Source of the DNA: UBA4720 sp038227135
GTDB taxonomy: Bacteria; Gemmatimonadota; Gemmatimonadetes; Gemmatimonadales; Gemmatimonadaceae
DNA: 64,000 bases
Assembly (NCBI GenBank): GCA_038227135.1
Contig: JBBRQC010000002.1
Location: forward strand, 138,898-202,897
Direction of reading: 5' to 3'
In this document: positions 32,725-40,056 of the stretch, in pieces
How positions within the stretch are numbered: the first letter of the stretch is position 1
Layout: each line of letters starts with the position of its first letter
Program-made: the position numbers and the translations under genes
Notes under the pieces: model-generated
What the model saw: only the letters and a program-made list of their open reading frames with translations
Databases searched by the model: none
Told to the model about the DNA's origin: nothing

Positions 32725-35220
32725 CTACTTGACGGTATTGACGCAAACCCCGGGCGATCCGAGCCCAACCGCCGTCCTTAGAACGTAAACGGCATCCGCC
32801 GACTGAATTGCAAAATTGCAATCAGCATCGCCCCGCGGATAAACCATCGTCGAAACCGGAAGCGAGCCGACGAGCGATTGTTGAATGAGCAGCGCGTCGA
32901 ACGCATCCACTTTTCCATCAGCGTTGACGTCGCCACGCAGGACGGCGGCCTCGCCGCCCACCGTGTAAGCGAACATTCCCCGCCCGTACGTGCCCGCGAG
33001 AAGGAGGTTCGCGCCGGGGGCGTAGACGAGATCGTGAACGATGACGTTCGGTAGTCCTGCCGGTCCGCTGGTCCAGCTGCTCCCCGGACTCGCCGTCTGG
33101 AAAACGCCGACATCCGTGCCGACCATTACCCCGACACCCGGAACGAAGGCGATCGCATTCGCAGGAGCATCAACGAGTCCCGCACTGATGTCGGTCCAGG
33201 TCGCTCCCGCATTCCTGGTTTCGAATACGTGCCCGCTGGAGAAACCGGACACCGTGAGCAGCGCGTGGGCGGCGTCGGTAGGATCGATCACAATGCGCGT
33301 CACGTACCTGTTCGGCAGACCAGTCGGACTCGCCGTGTAGGTGGCTCCCGCGTCACGGGATACGTTCACCGCCCCGTCGCTCGCGCCGACATAAATCGTT
33401 CGTGGGTCGATACTCGCCACCGCGATTGTCGTTATGAACCCGCTGCCCTTCGTCAGATCTCCACTGATTGCGGTCCACAGAGTGCCTTCGTTGAGCGTTC
33501 TGTAAAGGCGATGCGTCCCGAAGTAGAGCTTCGTCGGTGTGACCGGGTCCATCACGTATGGCGGCAGGAAGGCCGCGCGATCACCGCTTGCAATTCCCGT
33601 GGTTCGCCTCGAGGAAGAATTCACGGATGGTGACCCGTCATAACGGATGATGTACGCCCCACCACCATTCGGGTCCCATTGCGATTCCCCGTAAATGATA
33701 TCGGGATTGCTGTAGTTGATCGCCGTGTATCCGCCGTCTCCGCTCAGGAACCCGTTCCAGAACATCGAACCGGTGTACACGTGGGTGCCGTTGTCCTGCG
33801 ACCCGCCCATGATCTGCGAGCCGTTTGGAGTCACGGAAATTCCCGGGTAGTACTGGGTTACAGTGAGCCCGGCGTTGCGACTCACCCAGCTGTTCCCGTT
33901 GTCCGTCGACACGAACACGCCGCCATCGGTGCCCGCGTACAGAATGTCAGGATTGCGCGGATCGATCGCGATTGAGTGCCAATCGACGTGGACTTCACCG
34001 CCCATCGGACGGAACGTGGCGCCGCCATCATCTGATCTGAATCCACGAATGCCGGCCAGGTACAACCGGCTCGCGTTTCGCGGATCGATAGCAAGCGCGA
34101 GATCGTACCAGGCCTGGGTCCCGAAGTCAGTACTGTAGGAGCCACCATTCAGGCCAGTAGCGGCAAGGTGCGTCCATGTCCCAGCCGCGTCATCCCAGAC
34201 GAACAGCCCGGCCAGGCCCCCAGTAGGATCGCCGACAGACGCATAAACCAGGTTGGGAGCAGTGACCGTGGTCGCCAATTCGACTCTGTCGATGTTGGCG
34301 AGGACCACGTCAGGCAATGGAGGTAGGAGCGTCCAGGTGGCGCCGTTGTCCGTCGACTTGTAGATGCCGCGGCGACTCATCGTTGCGAAGTCGCTGTTCC
34401 CCGCGTAAAACGTTGCGGGCTGAGTCGGGTGCGCAACGACACTGGCCGTTGCTCCCACCAGTACGTAGCTCCAGGTGCTTCCGCCATCGATTGAACGGAA
34501 CACGCCGACATTGCTTGCGCCGAGCAACAGCGTGTTGGCGAGGGAACCGCCCGCCGGGCGCCTGACGACAATCTTGCCGAAGGAGGCGGAGCCACGAGGG
34601 ATTCCACCAGAGGTCACTCTGAAGGCGGTCGCACCGAGCTGCGACCAGCTTGTTCCACCGTCGGTGGAGCGGAGAATTCCGCACCCCCAGCTGTTGACGT
34701 TGTATTCACCGGTTCCCGCGAACAGAACGTTCGGGTCCGCATCATCTATCGTGAGCGCGCCGATAGTGAGATTGCACTGGTCGTCCGTCAGGGCGCTCCA
34801 ATATCCGCCGACGGCGCTCCGCCAAACCCCTCCGGACGCGGTCGCAATGAACAGCGACCCCGCCGAGCTCGGCGCCACCGCCGTAACTCGGCCGATATCG
34901 AGCATCGACGAGGATCCGCCAAAACCGTTGTCGGCACCGAATACGCCGTTGGGACCCAGCGACCGCCATCCTCCGGGAACGCCGGCGCTGAAGTTGGAAA
35001 GCCACTGCCTCTGTGCGGAGACCGCGGCTCGCGCTCGTTCCATCTGCGCGTACGGGCGCTCGGTCGACGGGTAGCTCCGCTGCAGCCAGAAATAATCCTC
35101 GCGCGCGTGGACGTCCTCTTTCGGCTCGGCGCTCGTTTGCGCTCCGAGCGACCGCGCCGCGACGCCGACACAGGCGCCGAGAATCAGCGCAAAGAGAATA
35201 CGGTTGCCGGCACGCGTCAT
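32725..35220 (-). CDS. Secreted BNR/sortilin-like propeller protein with C-terminal dockerin
   Basis: 831 aa; ATG 35220 follows GAGGG and overlaps the preceding stop. A signal peptide (LFALILGACVGVAARSLGAQ) is followed by roughly 650 residues of repeated beta-propeller blades with Asp-box-like signatures (STDGGTSWS, SIDGGSTWS, STDNGATW, SRDAGATY), as in VPS10/sortilin-like exo-alpha-glucosidase-fold proteins. The C-terminus (about 765-831) is a dockerin: GDVNADGKVDAFDALLIQQ and then RGDADCNFAIQSADAVYVL, two F-hand calcium loops of form DxNxDGxxxxxD and DxDxNxxxxxxD. The cohesin-like proteins encoded upstream are its likely partners. Confidence 0.85.
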   Translation of the reverse strand: MTRAGNRILFALILGACVGVAARSLGAQTSAEPKEDVHAREDYFWLQRSYPSTERPYAQMERARAAVSAQRQWLSNFSAGVPGGWRSLGPNGVFGADNGFGGSSSMLDIGRVTAVAPSSAGSLFIATASGGVWRSAVGGYWSALTDDQCNLTIGALTIDDADPNVLFAGTGEYNVNSWGCGILRSTDGGTSWSQLGATAFRVTSGGIPRGSASFGKIVVRRPAGGSLANTLLLGASNVGVFRSIDGGSTWSYVLVGATASVVAHPTQPATFYAGNSDFATMSRRGIYKSTDNGATWTLLPPLPDVVLANIDRVELATTVTAPNLVYASVGDPTGGLAGLFVWDDAAGTWTHLAATGLNGGSYSTDFGTQAWYDLALAIDPRNASRLYLAGIRGFRSDDGGATFRPMGGEVHVDWHSIAIDPRNPDILYAGTDGGVFVSTDNGNSWVSRNAGLTVTQYYPGISVTPNGSQIMGGSQDNGTHVYTGSMFWNGFLSGDGGYTAINYSNPDIIYGESQWDPNGGGAYIIRYDGSPSVNSSSRRTTGIASGDRAAFLPPYVMDPVTPTKLYFGTHRLYRTLNEGTLWTAISGDLTKGSGFITTIAVASIDPRTIYVGASDGAVNVSRDAGATYTASPTGLPNRYVTRIVIDPTDAAHALLTVSGFSSGHVFETRNAGATWTDISAGLVDAPANAIAFVPGVGVMVGTDVGVFQTASPGSSWTSGPAGLPNVIVHDLVYAPGANLLLAGTYGRGMFAYTVGGEAAVLRGDVNADGKVDAFDALLIQQSLVGSLPVSTMVYPRGDADCNFAIQSADAVYVLRTAVGLGSPGVCVNTVK

Positions 35221-35648
35221 CGGAATACCCTCACCGTGACGGCGTTGCTCGTTCCCGAGCTCGTCTCGACGCTTACGTCGTAGCTTCCCGGCCGCAATGC
35301 GGAAAGTGGCGCTTCGCCGCCACGACTGACCATGTCCGGAATGGCGAAGACGATCTCCCGCCCGTCGGAAGATGCGGGAACCAGCTTGAGCGCGGTGTTG
35401 CTGAAATGCACTGTATTCTGTCCGGGCTTTCCGGGAACGAATCCGGTCCCGAGCAACGTGACTTCCACGACTCCACCGTAAGGCACAAGCACGGAATCCG
35501 GACGCGCTGACTCGATGACTGGAGGCCCGGACGCCACCGAGTTCTCCGCCTGGACTTGTCTGGGTTGAGACTTGATCGGGGCGCACCGCGCGGCCCCGAT
35601 GATCGTGGCAACTGCAAGCGTGCTCACCGCAACTCTGACGCGCCTCAC
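35217..35648 (-). CDS. Secreted IPT/TIG-like domain protein
   Basis: 143 aa. Signal sequence (VAVSTLAVATIIGAARC, possible lipobox) followed by one Ig-like IPT/TIG domain: PPVIESARPDSVLVPYGGVVEVTLLGTGF is the normal opening of this fold, and YDVSVETSSGTSNAVTVRV its close. Likely an adhesion or spacer module. Overlaps its neighbours by 4 bases on both sides, inside the cohesin/dockerin operon. Confidence 0.8.
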   Translation of the reverse strand: MRRVRVAVSTLAVATIIGAARCAPIKSQPRQVQAENSVASGPPVIESARPDSVLVPYGGVVEVTLLGTGFVPGKPGQNTVHFSNTALKLVPASSDGREIVFAIPDMVSRGGEAPLSALRPGSYDVSVETSSGTSNAVTVRVFR

Positions 35649-36151
35649 CTGGACGTCGTCCTGCTTGGGGCGACGATCAGCCCGATCTTCGCGTCGAGAC
35701 GCGTGATCATGTGGATCTCGTCAACCGCAAGTGACAATGATCGGACACTGTTATCGCGCAACACGACGAACTTGTAGCTGGCAAGGCGGCCATCCCTGAA
35801 GCCGGAGGCAGCGGCACCGGCCAGACGAATGAGCCCCGGCGACGGATTGCTCGCGCGGAGTGCCTGATCGCTGATCGCCACCTCACCGGCGAATCGCAGC
35901 GCGGTCGCGTCGTAGTTGATCTTCGCCGTATAACTGCCAACGGTGCCTTGGTCTGAAAGAGCCTGCACCGACACGACGAGCGCTCCTCCGACCGGTGGCG
36001 CCGAGTCGGAAAGCACGAGCGCGGCTTTGACTGCTGGTATCGGGTTCTCCACCACCGTCGACTGGTATTTCTCCGAGCACGCGATCGTGAGGAGCGCGCT
36101 CGCGACAAGGATACACAGGCGCTTCGGCCGCAAAACGTGATTGTCAGTCAT
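35645..36151 (-). CDS. Cohesin-like lipoprotein, 168 aa
   Basis: Lipoprotein signal (CILVASALLTIAC, Cys about 25). The mature part has the cohesin/CBM2-like beta-sandwich pattern: LVLSDSAPPVGGALVVSVQA, then YTAKINYDATALRFAGEV, then LIRLAGAA and LASYKFVVL. This is the layout of cohesins (sequence-divergent, assigned by pattern). Its start overlaps the end of the previous gene by 8 bases. Likely displays a binding module on the outer surface. Confidence 0.68.
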   Translation of the reverse strand: MTDNHVLRPKRLCILVASALLTIACSEKYQSTVVENPIPAVKAALVLSDSAPPVGGALVVSVQALSDQGTVGSYTAKINYDATALRFAGEVAISDQALRASNPSPGLIRLAGAAASGFRDGRLASYKFVVLRDNSVRSLSLAVDEIHMITRLDAKIGLIVAPSRTTSR

Positions 36152-37637
36152 GGACGATGATCGGAATGCGCGTGGAAGTCGCGACCGGGAGCAGATCAGC
36201 TCCGGATGGATCGACGAGATCTATGAATGTGAGCGTCACGAATCCCGCGGAGTTCGTGGCCGTGGTAGTGAAAGTAAGCCGAAGCATCGCGAGTTGGCCG
36301 CTGAGCGGACTTCCCGATGCCAGCGACAGTCGCAACAGTCCAGCCTGGAGGTTGCTCACCACTGGCGCCGGAGTTCCGGTGACGGAATAATTGCCGCCCG
36401 TGAAAATTAAAGGGATGGTCGTGAAGCCCACCGTGAACTCCGCTCCGCCGATTGGTGTCGAGCGTGTGTCGAGGATGATGTTGATCACGAATGTCGTCGT
36501 GCCCGTCTTCACGTTGAACGTCGTCAGATCGGTACGCAGGATCGGACCCGTGGATGTCCGAGGCACTATCACATAGACGGAATCGCCGACCCAGCCGGGG
36601 GCGTTCGCGGCCACCCAGACTTGTCCCGGTCCCACGCCGGTGATCGTGCCCTGGGCATCGACCGTGGCGACGCTGGTCGCACGGCTGACGAATGCCGTCG
36701 TCCCAACGCTCGACCCTGTAAGCGACGGAGTGAACGGGGTGCCCACGTCCAGGATGCGTATCTTCTCGGTAGACGACCCGTAGCCGAGCTGTGGCGCGAC
36801 GGTAACACCGGCGGATCCGCTCTTTCCTTCGCTCGTCGCGGTGATGTTGGCAGAACCGGTCGCGACCCCGGTCACGAGTCCCGTCGGGTCGACTGTCGCA
36901 ACGGCCGGGTTATCTGTGGACCATGTCACCGCTCTGCCGGTGACGACGCTCCCGTTGGTGTCCTTCGTTGTCGCAGTTGCTTGGACTTTCCGGCCGACCC
37001 CGATCGTCGAGGTCGCGAGCGAGACCGTCACCGATCCTACAGCGGCAGAGACGACCGTCACCGCGGCGGATCCGCTGCGGTCTTCACTCGTCGCTGCGAT
37101 CGTTGCGACGCCGGGACTGACTGCAGTCACGACTCCGTCACCGCTCACCGTCGCCACGCCGGCGTTGTCCGACGACCACGTCACTGTCCGTCCGGTCACG
37201 GTGGTCCCGTTCGCATCCTTGGTCGTCGCGGTTGCCTGAGTAGTCGCGCCGGCCACGAGGGTAGAAGTGCCGAGCGCCACCGTTACAGTGGCCACCGGCG
37301 GGACCGTGACGGTTACCGTTGCCGATCCGCTTTGCCCTTCACTTGCAGCCGTGATCCGGGCCGTTCCCGTGCTGCCGGCGGTGACGACTCCGGCCGCCGA
37401 AACAGTCGCCACTGCAGAGTTGTCCGACGACCAGGTTATGGTGCGGCCAGTGAGGAGATTCCCGCCCGCGTCCCTCGGAATCGCGGTGGCAGTCGTCGAG
37501 GCACCGATCACGACCGACGTTTGGGCGAGGGAGACCGAGATGCTCGCTATGGGCGGGGGACCCGCCACGCCGCCCCCACCGCCGCAACCTAACGCGGCGA
37601 TACACAATGCAATCGCAGTGCGGCCGTGGAACGGCAT
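36144..37637 (-). CDS. Surface lipoprotein with three BIG2 Ig-like repeats and a C-terminal cohesin-like domain
   Basis: 497 aa; GAGGGG precedes ATG 37637. Lipobox-type AALGCGGGGG. Three tandem bacterial Ig-like (BIG2) domains occur at about 30-110, 112-192 and 195-275, each with the pattern TxTWSSDN-xATVSxxGVVT. A fourth diverged repeat runs to about 360. The last 130 residues (FNVKTGTTTFVINIILD, GGAEFTVGFTTIPLIFTGGNYS, LLRLSLASGSPLSGQLAMLRLTF) follow cohesin order. First gene of the four-gene operon. The BIG2 stalk would place the cohesin-like head away from the membrane. Confidence 0.78.
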   Translation of the reverse strand: MPFHGRTAIALCIAALGCGGGGGVAGPPPIASISVSLAQTSVVIGASTTATAIPRDAGGNLLTGRTITWSSDNSAVATVSAAGVVTAGSTGTARITAASEGQSGSATVTVTVPPVATVTVALGTSTLVAGATTQATATTKDANGTTVTGRTVTWSSDNAGVATVSGDGVVTAVSPGVATIAATSEDRSGSAAVTVVSAAVGSVTVSLATSTIGVGRKVQATATTKDTNGSVVTGRAVTWSTDNPAVATVDPTGLVTGVATGSANITATSEGKSGSAGVTVAPQLGYGSSTEKIRILDVGTPFTPSLTGSSVGTTAFVSRATSVATVDAQGTITGVGPGQVWVAANAPGWVGDSVYVIVPRTSTGPILRTDLTTFNVKTGTTTFVINIILDTRSTPIGGAEFTVGFTTIPLIFTGGNYSVTGTPAPVVSNLQAGLLRLSLASGSPLSGQLAMLRLTFTTTATNSAGFVTLTFIDLVDPSGADLLPVATSTRIPIIVHD

Positions 37638-37995
37638 CAGAACCCCTCGAAGTGTGCCCAGTCTGCGAAGGGCAGAGACTCAATATGGGGGGAAACCAAA
37701 GCCGCACAAGTCAGGTGTTTGGCCCGCCAGGCCGACTACCGTTTGCTGGCGGTGGGCGTTCCCTCGTTCAAGTGGATGTATCCGGAAGTGCTCAAAACGC
37801 TGACGGGAACCGACCCGAAGTCGCACTAGCCGCAGGTAACAGGCCGTCGTCAACAATTCGGCGCGAAAAGGGGTTATCCTTCGGGAGACATTCTTCGCGC
37901 GGAAATTTCCCACCAGCCCGCGTGCCCGCTGTCGGATCATTGAAGGACAGCACCGGCGATTCTGGCGACGCCTTACTCAGCCACATGAGCGTTGC
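37638..37995. other. 358-base divergent intergenic region
   Basis: Lies between the cohesin/dockerin operon (minus) and the kinase gene (plus). On the minus strand a weak promoter (TTGTGC, 18-base spacer, TATTGA) is possible about 35-70 bases before the operon start. On the plus strand a 67-codon open frame (37626-37829) ends GVPSFKWMYPEVLKTLTG; it has no ribosome site and overlaps the operon start, so it may be a remnant of an unrecognised gene. No riboswitch was identified. Confidence 0.4.
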
Positions 37996-39252
37996 ATGCC
38001 GGAAGACAAAACTGGTCTGATCATCCCATCTCTCTCGAAGTCCGCACCTGTTAACGGTGCACGAGGGCCAGCCCTGGTAGTAGACAGGCCGAGCCACCCG
38101 CAACCGCCTTCGTCTCCGAGCGGGAACAGAGGATCGCTGTCGGATTTCATCCTGACGAACCGCGAGTCGATCATGGTGGAGTTCGAAGCGTTTGCGCGGA
38201 CGTGCGCGCCAGCCAGCGCCTCGATGGACATAACTTCGCTGCGCGACCACGCCAGCGAGATGCTAACCGTCATAGCCGCCGACCTGAAGACGCCGCAGAA
38301 CAAACACGAGCAAACGGAAAAATCAAAGGGCAACGCACCTACAGTAGATGAGAAGACGGCGGCGGAAAGACACGGGGCGGATCGCGCCGAAAGTGGATTC
38401 ACCACGGATCAGATGATCTCGGAATACAGAGCCCTGCGCGCCAGTGTGATCCGGCTCTGGACCAAAGCGCATGGAGAGCTGACACATGCCGACATCGAAG
38501 ACCTGACGCGGTTCAATGAAGCCATAGACCAGTCGCTTACTGAATCAATCACGCGATACACCGAGGACCTGGATCATTCCAAGGAGATGTTTCTTGCGAT
38601 CCTGGGTCATGATCTGAGGACGCCGCTCGGCGCCGTAATGATGTCCGCCGAGTTCATGCTCGAGACACACGAGCTTGTTGAGCCACACCTGACGCTCACG
38701 TCGCGAATAGCGAGCAGCTCTAGGCGCATGAACCAGATGATCGGCGCTCTGCTCGATTTTACCCGCAGCCGGCTCGGTGGCGGCATTCCCATCGTACGCG
38801 CCAGCATGAACATGGGAAAGGTGGTGCACGACGTTGTCAACGAAATCTCGGCCGCATATCCCGATCGAACGATAAAGGTCGATGCGCGCGGGTCGCTCCA
38901 GGGTGAATGGGACTGTCCGCGCGTGAGCCAGCTCCTTACCAATCTGATCGGGAACGCGCTGGAGTACGGGTCCGGCAAGACATCGGCGACGGTCAGCGTC
39001 GAGGGCGACGAGAAGGAAGTGTCCGTTGCGATACATAACCGCGGCGTCGCTATCCCTGCCGAGCAATTGAACGGGATTTTCAATCCGATGAAGCGGAGGG
39101 CGATCACCGCCACCACCGCGCCGACGGGAAACCTTGGCCTGGGTCTCTACATCGCCGATCGGATCGTGAGCGCACACAAGGGCAGAATCGACGTGGAGTC
39201 CTCAGAGGAAGCAGGCACCACCTTCACCGTTCACCTGCCGCGCAAAGTATGA
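37996..39252 (+). CDS. Soluble sensor histidine kinase with RsbRD-like N-terminal domain
   Basis: 418 aa, no membrane segments. Residues about 48-190 (FILTNRESIMVEFEAFAR, ITSLRDHASEMLTVIAADL) match the RsbT co-antagonist RsbRD-like sensor domain. HisKA: AILGHDLRTPLGAVMMSAEF with intact His near 209. HATPase: LLTNLIGNALEYGS (N box), then a G-box region NLGLGLYIADRIV and the closing GTTFTVHLP. No response regulator is adjacent. The kinase should be catalytically competent, unlike the fragment at the window start. Confidence 0.9.
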   Translation: MPEDKTGLIIPSLSKSAPVNGARGPALVVDRPSHPQPPSSPSGNRGSLSDFILTNRESIMVEFEAFARTCAPASASMDITSLRDHASEMLTVIAADLKTPQNKHEQTEKSKGNAPTVDEKTAAERHGADRAESGFTTDQMISEYRALRASVIRLWTKAHGELTHADIEDLTRFNEAIDQSLTESITRYTEDLDHSKEMFLAILGHDLRTPLGAVMMSAEFMLETHELVEPHLTLTSRIASSSRRMNQMIGALLDFTRSRLGGGIPIVRASMNMGKVVHDVVNEISAAYPDRTIKVDARGSLQGEWDCPRVSQLLTNLIGNALEYGSGKTSATVSVEGDEKEVSVAIHNRGVAIPAEQLNGIFNPMKRRAITATTAPTGNLGLGLYIADRIVSAHKGRIDVESSEEAGTTFTVHLPRKV

Positions 39253-39283
39253 TCGGTGCGGCCCGGGGACGGTTTCAGAATCC

Positions 39284-39928
39284 TCAAGGCGACTCGATCA
39301 AACCGTACTCCCGCACCCGAGCCCTTCGCTCGGCTAGCATCTGACGCCAATGCTGGCGTCGCGCCTCTTCGCGTAGACGGTAGCGGATCTGCTTCATTAT
39401 TTCCCGCATTCGCTCGTTGTCGCGCATCATCCGCTCGGCGGAATGCATTGCATCTCTGCTCCAATCCGGTAGGCGCTCCGCAAAATCGGGAGGCAGATGG
39501 ACCTGTACTGGATCGGCGTTGACGTCGCTTCCTGGATCTTCCCCTGTTGGCAAGGGTGTGTAGACGTGGGCTCGGTGCGAGGTTCTAATGTCTCCGATTG
39601 CGGTTCTCGAATCCCCCACGCCGTTACTCCCCGTCTGATTGGGTTCCTGCGCTGGATTGAAGGACGTGAGCGTCATCACCAGCAACGCTCCCAACACCAA
39701 TGCACTCGGACGGTAGCGCATGCGGATCGCGACCCAGCTGAACACGAGCGTCAGCGCGAGGGCGCCAAGCAGGAGTGGGGAGGAGAGAGGCGCGGCGGCC
39801 TCCGCGAGTCTGGGAATGAGTGCAGCTGCGGTTTCCTGCGCCCTAACCGACGGCGGGTAGATCGTCGCATCGATCGTACGCGCTGTGAGCGCGTCACTCG
39901 TACCGGGCCGAACCGCGTCCGGATTCAT
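39284..39928 (-). CDS. Hypothetical membrane protein with C-terminal basic helix
   Basis: 214 aa. Two hydrophobic segments near residues 46-64 and 75-90 (LLLGALALTLVFSWVAIRMRYR, ALVLGALLVMTLTSF), a Pro/Asp-rich linker, and a long, strongly charged helix (DAMHSAERMMRDNERMREIMKQ then RYRLREEARRQHW) that may form a coiled coil. I do not recognise the family. Coding is supported by composition and an uninterrupted frame, but the start is uncertain. Confidence 0.5.
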   Translation of the reverse strand: MNPDAVRPGTSDALTARTIDATIYPPSVRAQETAAALIPRLAEAAAPLSSPLLLGALALTLVFSWVAIRMRYRPSALVLGALLVMTLTSFNPAQEPNQTGSNGVGDSRTAIGDIRTSHRAHVYTPLPTGEDPGSDVNADPVQVHLPPDFAERLPDWSRDAMHSAERMMRDNERMREIMKQIRYRLREEARRQHWRQMLAERRARVREYGLIESP

Positions 39929-40036
39929 GGACTACACTGCGCGCGTACGAAGTTTCGACATCGAGCGAGCCTCCAGACTCCCGTACGCGACCCGTCCGCC
40001 GAAAGTTCCGAAGGGCCGATCGACGCGGGCATTTGC

Positions 40037-40056
40037 CCCGTTCAGTTGCCGTTTAT
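40037..40056 (+). repeat. 20-base dispersed repeat at the 3' end of the DUF5916 gene
   Basis: CCCGTTCAGTTGCCGTTTAT, identical to 42782-42801. It overlaps the stop codon of the DUF5916 gene (TAA on the minus strand at 40053-40055). Confidence 0.7.

Noticed and set aside
32725..35586. A 953-aa start for the dockerin protein
   Set aside because: The extra N-terminal residues lie antisense within the IPT/TIG gene region and hide a clear signal peptide that begins at 35220 after a good ribosome site.
36621..37592. Long plus-strand open frame of 323 codons
   Set aside because: It is the complement of the BIG2-repeat gene; composition is Arg/Asp-rich and typical of antisense shadow in GC-rich DNA.
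37638..37760. Cyclic di-GMP riboswitch on the minus strand before the cohesin/dockerin operon
   Set aside because: Some short words resemble the class I motif, but the conserved core could not be matched.
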